A model generated the notes under the pieces. The model was given only the letters and a program-made list of their open reading frames with translations, searched no databases and had not been told where the DNA came from. Of a stretch of DNA of 64,000 bases, positions 55,327 through 63,241 are shown one piece after another. Position 1 is the stretch's first letter. Each line of letters starts with the position of its first letter. The DNA is taken from contig NZ_UETC01000013.1 of the NCBI RefSeq assembly GCF_900116765.1, forward strand, positions 1 through 64,000, in the 5' to 3' direction. The translations under genes and the position numbers were made by a program. Source of the DNA: Jannaschia seohaensis. Lineage in GTDB: Bacteria > Pseudomonadota > Alphaproteobacteria > Rhodobacterales > Rhodobacteraceae.

Positions 55327-55583
55327 TGCGTCATGCCGTATGCTTTGGAGTTATGTCGCCACAATTGTTTTTCCTAGTATTGCCTGATCTGAAGCCCGCT
55401 TCCAAAATTTCTTACGGACAACTTCTCGATTGGCTTGCCCCAATGTAGTGATGCGGTTTTAGTCTTAGTGCATGATGGGTTTGTGAGCTACCGTCGGTTT
55501 TGTTGGCGAAGCGGCTCCGGATCATCGTGCGCCCGCCTTTGGACCGTCGTCCTGAGTCGACTACGAGATGAGGCCTCGGTCGA

Positions 55584-55623
55584 TGTACAGACCTGCGCAA
55601 CGAACGTTGCGCAGGTCTGTACA
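55584..55623. repeat. perfect 40-bp palindrome at the recombinase start
   Basis: 18-bp arms (55584-55601 and 55606-55623) around GAAC; the arm is TGTACAGACCTGCGCAAC. The last base is the first base of the recombinase ATG. It could be the recombinase's own operator or crossover site, or a strong RNA hairpin that hides the start. Confidence 0.8.
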
Positions 55624-56321
55624 TGGTCATCCCCCCTGCCCCACCGCTCCGCCTCGTGGCCTACGAGCGCGTCTCCACCGCCCGGCAGGGCCGCTCCGGG
55701 CTGGGCCTGGAGGCGCAGCGGGCCGCGATCGATGCCTTCGCCGACGCACGCGCTGCCACGGTCCTCGCCCGCTTCACCGAGGTCGAAAGCGGCGGGAAGA
55801 ACGACCGCCCCGAACTCGACAAGGCGCTCACCCTCGCCCGCCTCACCGGCGCGACGCTGGTCATCGCCAAGCTCGACCGCCTCTCCCGCAACGCCGCCTT
55901 CCTGCTCACCCTGCAGGCGAGCGGCGTGTCTTTTCTCGCCTGCGACATCCCCGAGGCCAATGACCTCACCGTCGACATCATGGCCCTGGTGGCCCAGGCC
56001 GAGCGCGAGGCCATCTCGCGCCGCACAAGGGAGGCGCTGGCGGCGGCGAAAGCCCGCGGTGTGAAGCTCGGCACCCCCAACGGGGCAGCCGCCCTCAGGC
56101 GGGCCGGCAAGGGCGGCAGCGCGCTTCAACAGACCGTCCGGTAGAATGCGGATGTCTTCGCCGAGAACCTCGCCCCCGTCATCACGGAGGTCCGCGCCGC
56201 CGGCCACACCACCCTCCGCGCCATCGCCTCCGAACTCAACCTTCGCGGCATCCGAACGCGCCGCGGCGGACAATGGCACGTCTCCACTGTCAGGAACCTG
56301 CTGAGGCGCTTCGAGCGCTGA
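55623..56321 (+). pseudogene. serine recombinase interrupted by an in-frame TAG
   Basis: The resolvase/invertase-type catalytic domain has the nucleophile serine in LVAYERVSTARQGRSGLGLE (Ser18), then RLTGATLVIAKLDRLSRNAA and VAQAEREAISRRTREALAAA. At 56142-56144 the frame meets TAG after ALQQTVR. It continues in the same frame through NADVFAENLAPVITEVRAAG and GGQWHVSTVRNLLRRFER, the normal C-terminal DNA-binding part, to the TGA at 56319-56321. One base change has therefore removed the last 58 residues. The 173-aa truncated product keeps the catalytic domain but lacks the helix-turn-helix. Confidence 0.85.
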
Positions 56322-56332
56322 ATTGCGGATAA

Positions 56333-56839
56333 ACCTCAGGCACCACCAAGGAAAACTGTGCGCTCTGGTCCCTGAAGCAGGGCTTCGACGGGCCCTCCAC
56401 CGCCTGCGAATGGCGCACGAATTCCGGCACCGGCCGCGTCAATGTCGATCTGCTGAACTGGGAAGCGCTGCATCCCGGTCCCCAGATCATCCGCATGCGC
56501 TGCAAGGTCGAGACCTATCCCGTCCCGAAGGTCTGGCTCCTGGTCAACACGGTCTTCGCGGACCCGATGTGGGAGCTCTTCGTCGACGTCACGCCGGACG
56601 GCACCGCGCCCGCCGATCGCATCGGGGCCCACAGCCGAGAATGGTCGGACGTCTGGGTCGAGGAGCACCCCTCGCACCCCGGCTGGATGTTCCTCAAGGC
56701 ACGGCTCGATCTGACCGACGCGGCGGATGTGGACGGGTCCTTCACCGTGCACATGACCGACGCAGATCAGAGCGACGCGCTGTTCCCGCTGGATGATTTC
56801 ACGATGGTCAGGGTGCAGGATCTGACGGTTGAGACATAA
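56333..56839 (+). pseudogene. headless fragment of a hypothetical protein
   Basis: A coding frame begins without a start right after the recombinase (TSGTTKENCALWSLKQGFDG) and ends at the TAA at 56837-56839. It includes LNWEALHPGPQIIRMRCKVE, LVNTVFADPMWELFVDVTPD and MVRVQDLTVET. The composition is beta-rich and looks genuine. An internal ATG at 56495 would allow a 114-aa product. The family is unknown; the missing 5' part was probably lost when the recombinase region arrived. Confidence 0.55.
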
Positions 56840-57040
56840 TAACACCCAGCCGCGCTCGAAATGGCTCGAGCGATATCCGCGGCGCCCTCGGCGGCATCTC
56901 CGCCCCCATTGTTTCAATCGTAACCGCCATCTGGCGGCGAACCATCTCGACGATGACAGCCGTGCCAATCGTCCATCCGCCATGCGCGGAGGACGATCAA
57001 AGTCGGCGGTTTCCGAGATGCCACGGCGAGGGGAAGCCCG

Positions 57041-58531
57041 TTATCGCCTCCACTTTCTCGGTCCGGTTTGATGGATCGAGTTGCCGTCGACATCGACCGC
57101 GACGGTGACGGGCATGTGCTCGACCCTGAGCTCGTATATGGCTTCCATGCCGAGATCCGTGAAGACGACCGGACGCGCGGCGCGGATCGCCTTGGACACG
57201 AGATAGGCCGCGCCGCCCACCGCGATCAGGTAGGCGGCCCTGTGGCGCCGGATCGCCTCGATGGCGGCGGGCCCGCGTTCGGCCTTGCCGATCATCAGCT
57301 TGAGGCCGGTCGCGTCTAGGATCCGGTCGGTAAACTTGTCCATCCGGGTCGACGTGGTCGGCCCCGCCGGGCCGATGACCTCGTCGCCGACGGCATCCAC
57401 CGGCCCGACATAGTAGATCGCCCGGCCGCGCAGATCGACGGGCAGAGCCTCGCCCGCATCCAGCATCGAAACCATGCGCTTGTGCGCGGCGTCCCGCCCG
57501 GTGAAGAGCGTGCCCGACAACAAGAGCGTCTCGCCGGGAACCAGCGAAGCCACGACATCGTCCGTCAGGGTATCGAGATCGATCTGTCGCGCATTCGCGC
57601 TGGCCTTGTCGAGAAGGATCTCGGGCCAGTCGGAGAGATCCGGAGGATCGAGGCGAACAGGTCCGTTGCCGTCCAGCGTGAAATGCACATGGCGCGTCGC
57701 CGCGCAATTCGGGATCAGACCGACGGGCAGAGACGCGGCATGGGTCGGAAAGGAGCGGATCTTGACGTCGAGCACGGTGGTCACACCGCCGAGGCCCTGC
57801 GCCCCGATGCCGAGCGCGTTGACCCGGTCGTGGATCTCCAGCCTGAGGGCCTCGGTCCGGTTGGCGGGACCGCGCCGGCGCAGCTCCGCCATGTCGATGG
57901 GATCGTTGAGCGCCTGCTTGGCCAGCGCCATCGCGCGGTCGGAAGACCCGCCTACCCCGATCCCGAGAATGCCCGGCGGGCACCAGCCGGCGCCCAGCGT
58001 CTCGACGGTCTCGACCACCCAGTCGGCGATCGAGGCAGAAGGGTTCAACACCGCGAATTTCGCCTTGTTCTCGGAGCCGCCGCCCTTGGCGGAGACGTGC
58101 ACCGAGACGGTGTCGCCCGCGACGATCTCGGTCGACAGCATCGCGGGCGTATTGTCGCCAGAGTTGCGCCGCTCGCCCAGCGGGTCGACCACGACCGAAG
58201 CGCGCAGCGGGTTTGTATCCAGCCGGTAGGCGCGCCGGGTGGCCTCGTCCACCGCCTCCTGCAGCGAACCCGAGAGCGCCAGCCGGGCGTCGTGACCGAC
58301 CGACAGGAAGACATTCGCCGTCCCCGTGTCCTGACAGATCGGGCGATGCCCCATCGCGGCCATGCGCGAGTTCACGAGGATCTGCGCCATGGCGTCCTTC
58401 GCACCGGGGCTTTCCTCGTGCTCCCAGGCGCTCGCCATGGCGCGGATGAAATCGGGAGGATGGTAGTAGGAGACGTATTGCAGCGCGTCGGCGATGCTCT
58501 CGATCAGGTCTTCCTCGCGGATCACCGTCAT
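57041..58531 (-). CDS. class I fumarate hydratase (iron-sulfur)
   Basis: 496 aa from MTVIREEDLIESIADALQYV. It is a class I fumarase: GHRPICQDTGTANVFLSVG with a cluster cysteine, SAKGGGSENKAKFAVLNPSA, APGWCPPGILGIGVGGSSDR (second cysteine) and GLIPNCAATRHVHFTLDGNG (third cysteine). The C-terminal beta-type part has GPAGPTTSTRMDKFTDRIL. It hydrates fumarate or, in relatives, mesaconate (to citramalate). The four-base overlap with the CitF gene and the neighbouring CoA lyase make a C5-dicarboxylate (mesaconate/citramalate) role possible. It is the last gene of the operon. Confidence 0.92.
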   Translation of the reverse strand: MTVIREEDLIESIADALQYVSYYHPPDFIRAMASAWEHEESPGAKDAMAQILVNSRMAAMGHRPICQDTGTANVFLSVGHDARLALSGSLQEAVDEATRRAYRLDTNPLRASVVVDPLGERRNSGDNTPAMLSTEIVAGDTVSVHVSAKGGGSENKAKFAVLNPSASIADWVVETVETLGAGWCPPGILGIGVGGSSDRAMALAKQALNDPIDMAELRRRGPANRTEALRLEIHDRVNALGIGAQGLGGVTTVLDVKIRSFPTHAASLPVGLIPNCAATRHVHFTLDGNGPVRLDPPDLSDWPEILLDKASANARQIDLDTLTDDVVASLVPGETLLLSGTLFTGRDAAHKRMVSMLDAGEALPVDLRGRAIYYVGPVDAVGDEVIGPAGPTTSTRMDKFTDRILDATGLKLMIGKAERGPAAIEAIRRHRAAYLIAVGGAAYLVSKAIRAARPVVFTDLGMEAIYELRVEHMPVTVAVDVDGNSIHQTGPRKWRR

Positions 58532-60021
58532 CCGGTCTCCCCCTCTATGGCGCGGACCACGTCCGTCACCGTTCCATCGCGATATTCCGACACCGCAACG
58601 ACGCGACCCTTGGAGCGCGGCGGCGTCGGCCGCGTGGCGGCGGCGGCGGCCTCGGCGGCGAGTTCCTCGATCCCCTTCACAGGCAGACCCGCTGCGCGCA
58701 GCCGCTCTCCCATATCGCCACGGCGCGGGTTCACGGCGATTCCAGCATCGGTCACGACAACGTCGATGGTTTCGCCCGGCGTCGTCAAGGTTCCGACCTC
58801 GGGCACGATCTTGGCAAAGCCGCCCGCAGTCAGCCGCGTGGTTATGATCGCAAGGCGCGATCCTGCCGCGGTGTCCGCGTGACCGCCCGAGCCGCCGATG
58901 ATGAAACCACCGGCCTTGGTCGTGACGTTGACGTTGAAGCCGAGATCGACCTCGGTCGCCCCGAGAACAACGGCGTCGACGCGGTCGACGACGGCCCCGC
59001 CAAGATGTGGCGCTGCATAGGTCGCAGCCGACATGGACTGGTGGCGCGGATCGCTTTGATAGGAGCGCACCGCGTCGAGGTCGAAGCACTGCACGTCCAT
59101 GAGCGTGCGGAACAGCCCGTCGTTCAGCATCTTGACGTGAAAACCGGTGATGCCGCCGGAACAGAAACTGCCCACGATCCCCCGCTCCGCCATGATGCGA
59201 CCCACGACGGCTGCTGTAGCGAGCGAGATGCCGCCCGCACCGGTCTGGAACGAGAAGCCTTCGCTGAGATAGCCGCTGGCCGCGATGACCGCGGCGGCCC
59301 GTTCGCCGATGGCAAGGCTCGACGGGTCGGCGGCGGGTTTCGTCGTGCCCGATGCAATGCCGCCCGGATCGCCGATCCGGTCGACGACGACGACATGGTC
59401 GACCTTGCCCTGCGGGATGTCGGTCGGCTGAACCGGATAGGGCAGGAGGCAGTCGGTGACGGCGACCACGTGGCGCGCGACCTCGACATCGGTCAGCGGG
59501 TAGCCGAGCGTGCCGCAGGCGGTCTTGCCCGCGCGGCCGGAGACATTGCCCAGATCGTCCGCGGCAGGCGCGGCGACGAAGGCCGCATCGACCTTGAGCT
59601 GGCCGTGGTCGAGCGCGCGGGCCCGCCCGCCATGCGTGCGCAGGACGACCGCGTCCGACAGCGCGCCACGGCTGATCGCCTCGCCGACGGGACCGGAGAT
59701 GAAGCTCGCCGAGATCCGACCGACGGTGCCCGAACGAATATGGTCCATGAGCGGGGCGTGCACCGGGAAGATCGAGGTCGCCGCCACGTGCAGGTCTTTC
59801 AACCCGCGCCGGGAAAGCGCGTCCATCACCATGTTCAGCACGCCGTCGCCGTTGCGCAGGTGATGATGGAAGGAGATCGTGGCACCGTCGGTCAACTCGC
59901 AGGCCGAGATGGCCGCATCGAGATCCGCGAGCAGCTTGGTGCGGCGGGCGCCCTTGTCACGAGGCGCCGCATGAGCGCGGATCGCGCCATATCCCTCGAC
60001 TGTCACCGGAAGATCCAACAT
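58528..60021 (-). CDS. citF: citrate lyase alpha subunit-like CoA transferase (CitF)
   Basis: 497 aa. CitF signatures are TKLLADLDAAISACELTDGA, TISFHHHLRNGDGVLNMVMD, FQTGAGGISLATAAVVGRIM and CSGGITGFHVKMLNDGLFRT. The C-terminal part has TTKAGGFIIGGSGGHADTAA and IDVVVTDAGIAVNPRRGDMG. In citrate lyase the alpha subunit moves the acyl group to citrate using an acyl-carrier subunit (CitD). No CitD gene is present between CitF and CitE here, so free CoA may be the carrier and the substrate may differ from citrate (for example citramalate). It overlaps the fumarase start by four bases. Confidence 0.9.
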   Translation of the reverse strand: MLDLPVTVEGYGAIRAHAAPRDKGARRTKLLADLDAAISACELTDGATISFHHHLRNGDGVLNMVMDALSRRGLKDLHVAATSIFPVHAPLMDHIRSGTVGRISASFISGPVGEAISRGALSDAVVLRTHGGRARALDHGQLKVDAAFVAAPAADDLGNVSGRAGKTACGTLGYPLTDVEVARHVVAVTDCLLPYPVQPTDIPQGKVDHVVVVDRIGDPGGIASGTTKPAADPSSLAIGERAAAVIAASGYLSEGFSFQTGAGGISLATAAVVGRIMAERGIVGSFCSGGITGFHVKMLNDGLFRTLMDVQCFDLDAVRSYQSDPRHQSMSAATYAAPHLGGAVVDRVDAVVLGATEVDLGFNVNVTTKAGGFIIGGSGGHADTAAGSRLAIITTRLTAGGFAKIVPEVGTLTTPGETIDVVVTDAGIAVNPRRGDMGERLRAAGLPVKGIEELAAEAAAAATRPTPPRSKGRVVAVSEYRDGTVTDVVRAIEGETG

Positions 60022-60030
60022 GCCGTTCTC

Positions 60031-60834
60031 CTATTCCGTGTTCGCCCGCGCGAGTATCCGCCGGGCGGCGTCCTCGACCGGTTTGTCGATCATGCGACCG
60101 TCGAGCGCGACAGCGCCGCGGCTGCCGCCATCGACCGCCGCAATGACGCGCCGCGCCCAGAGCACGTCGTCCTCGCCTGGCGAGAAGACGGCAGCCGTCG
60201 GCGCGACTTGCCGGGGGTGGATCAGCAGCTTGCCGCCAAACCCCAGCCGAGCGGCCCGTTTCGCGTCGCTGCGGACCGCGTCCTCGTCGAGCTCGGGCGT
60301 GACGCTGTCGACCGGCGCGTCGCGACCCGCGAGGCGGGACCGCCATACCAGCAGCTGCCGCGCGAGCAGAAGCGCTTCCCAATCCGTGGCCGCCCCGAGA
60401 TCGAGCGCGAAGTCGAGATGCCCGAAAACGAGGCGGTTCACACCCGGCGCGGTGAGCAGCTCGTCCACCGCCTCGAGGCCGCGCGCCGTCTCGACCTGCG
60501 GCAGGAGCACGGCCCCGTCCCCTGCCCGCTCGCGCGCCTCGGCAAGGTCAGCGGCGCGTTCGGCCTTGGGCACCATGACGGCCGCCGCGCCGCAGGCCGC
60601 GACCGTGTCCAGATCCTCTTCCCAATGCGCGCTGCTGGCCGGGTTCACCCGGACCACCACCCGCGTCCAGTCGAGGTCCGCGGCGCGGATCGCGTCCCGC
60701 GCCGCGGCTTTCGCCTCGGGGCGCACCGCGTCCTCGAGATCGAGGATGACCCGGTCCGCACCGGAAGCGAGCGCCTTTGCAAAGCGCTCCGGCCGGTCGG
60801 CAGGCACGAAGAGATATGTAACCGGCACTCGCAT
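60031..60834 (-). CDS. citE: CitE-like CoA ester lyase
   Basis: 267 aa, a TIM-barrel HpcH/HpaI-family lyase. YLFVPADRPERFAKALASGA provides the CoA-binding arginine, ADRVILDLEDAVRPEAKAA the metal/phosphate region, and AVLLPQVETARGLEAVDELL the metal-binding Glu. VFGHLDFALDLGA is also typical. Members cleave citryl-, malyl- or citramalyl-CoA. With CitF next door it is annotated as a citrate lyase beta subunit, but without CitD, CitG or CitX a free-CoA ester lyase (citramalyl-CoA) is equally possible. It is 9 bases upstream of citF. Confidence 0.88.
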   Translation of the reverse strand: MRVPVTYLFVPADRPERFAKALASGADRVILDLEDAVRPEAKAAARDAIRAADLDWTRVVVRVNPASSAHWEEDLDTVAACGAAAVMVPKAERAADLAEARERAGDGAVLLPQVETARGLEAVDELLTAPGVNRLVFGHLDFALDLGAATDWEALLLARQLLVWRSRLAGRDAPVDSVTPELDEDAVRSDAKRAARLGFGGKLLIHPRQVAPTAAVFSPGEDDVLWARRVIAAVDGGSRGAVALDGRMIDKPVEDAARRILARANTE

Positions 60835-60844
60835 TGGATTGGTC

Positions 60845-61594
60845 TCAGACCGTGCGCCCGCCGTCGACCTCGAGCACGACGCCGGTGATGAATCCGGCCT
60901 CGTCCGAGGCGAGATAGAGGCACGCGCTGGCGACGTCGCCGGGTTCGGACAGACGGCCCAGCGGCACCGTGGCGATGAATTTCGCCCGGTTTTCCGGCGT
61001 GTCCGGCACGCCCATGAACGACTCCAGCAGGCCGGTGGCCCCGATCACAGGCGCGACGCAGTTGACCCGGATACCGTCGGGCGCAAGCTCGACGGCCATC
61101 GACCGCGACAGCAGGTTCACCGCGCCCTTGGTCGAGTTGTACCAGGTCAGCCCCGGACGCGGCCGGATCCCGGCCGTGGACCCCACGTTGATGATCACGC
61201 CGCCGCCCTGCTCGCGCATCACGGGCACCGCGGCGCCCGACATGTGGAAGATCGACTTGACGTTGATCGCGTAGACTCGGTCGAACTCGTCCTCGGTGAC
61301 CTCCAGCATGGGCTTGTTGCGATGGGTCCAGCCCGCGTTGTTGACCACGATGTCGAGCCGCCCACCGAAATCTTGTGCCGCCTCCAACGCGCGGGCGATG
61401 TCGGCGGCGCTGGTCACGTCGCCCACGACCGCCTGCGCGGCATCTCCGATATCCGACGCGGTCGCCTGCGCCGCGTCGCCGTTGAGGTCCAGGATGGTGA
61501 CCCGGGCCCCCTCGCGCGCGAAGACCCGGGCGATTTCCGCCCCGAAGCCCGCGCCGCCGCCGGTGACCAGTGCGCTCTTGCCGTTCAGACGCAT
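60845..61594 (-). CDS. short-chain dehydrogenase/reductase
   Basis: 249 aa from MRLNGKSALVTGGGAGFGAE. It has the coenzyme motif TGGGAGFG, then IVVNNAGWTHRNKPML (NNAG), the catalytic Ser in INVGSTAGIRPRPG and YNSTKG (Y-x3-K). The C-terminus FITGVVLEVDGGRTV is typical of classical SDRs such as 3-oxoacyl-ACP or glucose dehydrogenases. An upstream extension to 61936 is the antisense-like shadow of the next gene and is not used. The substrate is unknown; it probably oxidises a hydroxyacid or related intermediate in this operon. Confidence 0.9.
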   Translation of the reverse strand: MRLNGKSALVTGGGAGFGAEIARVFAREGARVTILDLNGDAAQATASDIGDAAQAVVGDVTSAADIARALEAAQDFGGRLDIVVNNAGWTHRNKPMLEVTEDEFDRVYAINVKSIFHMSGAAVPVMREQGGGVIINVGSTAGIRPRPGLTWYNSTKGAVNLLSRSMAVELAPDGIRVNCVAPVIGATGLLESFMGVPDTPENRAKFIATVPLGRLSEPGDVASACLYLASDEAGFITGVVLEVDGGRTV

Positions 61595-61604
61595 CGCTTC
61601 CGCC

Positions 61605-62045
61605 TCAGCCCAGCATGCCGATCTGGGTTTGCAGACCGACATTGTCGATGGCCGGCCACTGTTCTGCGATCTTGCCGTCTTCCATGCGGAAGAGGTCGAG
61701 CACCGGAACGTCGAAGCGCTTGCCGGTCGCCTGGTAATCGCCGAAGGCGCCGGAATGCACGCCCCGGAACTGCAGCCGGACGAGCACCTTGTCGCCCTCG
61801 GCCACGGTGTCCTGGATGTCCAGCTCGATCTCCGAGAAGGCGCCGAGCAGCAGGTCGCCCAGTTCCAGCACGCCTTCCGGTCCGACGACCTCGAAGGGCA
61901 GCGTCGTGTCGCGGCGCACGTATGTCGGCGCGACATTGGCGTTGAGCCAGTCGGCGTCCTTGGTGGCGAAGGCCTTGAAATAGTCCTTCGCGCGCTGGCG
62001 GTTGGCCTCGATGGTGGCTTGATCGGTCATGACGGCGTCTTTCAT
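61605..62045 (-). CDS. SnoaL-like (NTF2-fold) protein
   Basis: 146 aa (or 141 from the second Met, MTDQATIEANRQRAK). The SnoaL/ester-cyclase-like pattern is DYFKAFATKDADWLNANVAP, VLVRLQFRGVHSGAFGDYQA, and TGKRFDVPVLDLFRMEDGKI followed by EQWPAIDNVGLQTQIGML. These small cone-shaped proteins act as cyclases, isomerases or hydratases, or carry no activity. It lies between the glutathione-transferase and SDR genes with 18- and 10-base spacing. Confidence 0.85.
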   Translation of the reverse strand: MKDAVMTDQATIEANRQRAKDYFKAFATKDADWLNANVAPTYVRRDTTLPFEVVGPEGVLELGDLLLGAFSEIELDIQDTVAEGDKVLVRLQFRGVHSGAFGDYQATGKRFDVPVLDLFRMEDGKIAEQWPAIDNVGLQTQIGMLG

Positions 62046-62063
62046 GTCTGGGGTCTTTCGGGA

Positions 62064-63011
62064 TCAGGCTGCGGACTGGGCAGCGGTTTCGACGGGCAGG
62101 GTCTCGAAGCCGACCCTTGGGAAATGAACGTGGACGGTGCCCGTCTCAGGCGCATCGACCGCGACGACGACCTCCTGCGTATCGGCGGACACGAGCGTTC
62201 CGGAGACCGGCACGCGGGCGTTATCGTCCGGGGTGACGGTCACCGCCGTGCCGAGTTCGATCCCACTCGGGTCCGCGGCGGCCGCGAAGGCCGGGTCGGG
62301 CGTGGCGGCTTTCGCGGCAGCGACCGCGTCTTCCGGGCTCATGTCGGAGACGGTTCCATGGCCGATGGCCGCGATGCGATCCATCCACGCGATGACCGCC
62401 GGGCTCAGCCCGAGCTGCGCGTCGATCGCCTCGGCGCCGGCATTGGCGCGCAGGAGCCAGAGCGAATGGTAGCACGTCAGGTCGGCCGCGCTGAGCGCAT
62501 CGCCGGTCAGGTAGGCACCGGTCCGGCAGAGCATGGAGTCGAGCCACTCGGCCAGCGCCGTCATCTGCTGGACGTATGCCGGCAGCATCGGGGCCATCGC
62601 GTCCTTCGAGATGTCGTAGCCGAGATAGTGATCCTTGCGGTCCTTCAGGAACGCCTCGGGCAGGTGCTCACCGATATGCGCCACGAGGACCCCGATGGCC
62701 GGCTTCCACGTCGCCCGGTCCCACCACAGCGACAGCGCCTTCGACACCCCCTCCCCTTCCGGGTAGAGCGACGGTTCGGGGCGGATGCGCTCGATCGCGC
62801 GGAAGATCACCTCGGTGTCGCAGTAGACATCTGCCCCGACCTGCAGCACCGGCACGCGGCGATAGCCGCCGGTCAGCGCGTCGAGCAGCGGACGCGGCGG
62901 CACGGCCTCGACCTTGACGGATTTCCAGGCCAGTCCCTTGTAGCCGAGCGCCAGCCGGATTTTCTCGGAAAACGGCGAAAGATCATAATGGTGCAAGATG
63001 ATGTCGGACAT
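62064..63011 (-). CDS. glutathione S-transferase family protein with a C-terminal beta-rich extension
   Basis: 315 aa from MSDIILHHYDLSPFSEKIRL (63011). The thioredoxin-fold half has YDLSPFSEKIRLALGYKGLA with the active-site Ser, VPVLQVGADVYCDTEVIFRA (cis-Pro and the glutathione-binding acidic pair) and the alpha-helical domain with LTGDALSAADLTCYHSLWLL (N-capping Asp). After about residue 240, an 80-residue tail (GTAVTVTPDDNARVPVSGTL...) is predicted to be all-beta and is longer than in ordinary transferases. It could be a glutathione-dependent isomerase or ring-opening enzyme. It is the first gene of the operon, divergent from the LysR gene. Confidence 0.88.
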   Translation of the reverse strand: MSDIILHHYDLSPFSEKIRLALGYKGLAWKSVKVEAVPPRPLLDALTGGYRRVPVLQVGADVYCDTEVIFRAIERIRPEPSLYPEGEGVSKALSLWWDRATWKPAIGVLVAHIGEHLPEAFLKDRKDHYLGYDISKDAMAPMLPAYVQQMTALAEWLDSMLCRTGAYLTGDALSAADLTCYHSLWLLRANAGAEAIDAQLGLSPAVIAWMDRIAAIGHGTVSDMSPEDAVAAAKAATPDPAFAAAADPSGIELGTAVTVTPDDNARVPVSGTLVSADTQEVVVAVDAPETGTVHVHFPRVGFETLPVETAAQSAA

Positions 63012-63241
63012 CGATTTGGTCTCCTCCCGCGGTGCGCCGCAACGAACGGCTTCTTGGCCCACTGGATAACAGTCCGCCTGCGGCGGCGGTAAGACGGGTT
63101 TGATCGGGCCGTCATAGGATTTCGTTTTGACCTTGCTACAGACCGTGAGCCCGCCGAGCGTGAAGGACCCGCTTTCGACCCCAAAATTGAGCTTTTCCCG
63201 GAGAGCCATAAGAAAGTAGTATGGAACGGGGGAAGGCGCGA

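Noticed and set aside
53799-56321. Stop-codon reassignment to explain TGA in the terminase and TAG in the recombinase
   Set aside because: All intact genes in the window end normally at TGA, TAG and TAA, and the two stops are different codons in non-essential remnants, so ordinary decay explains them.
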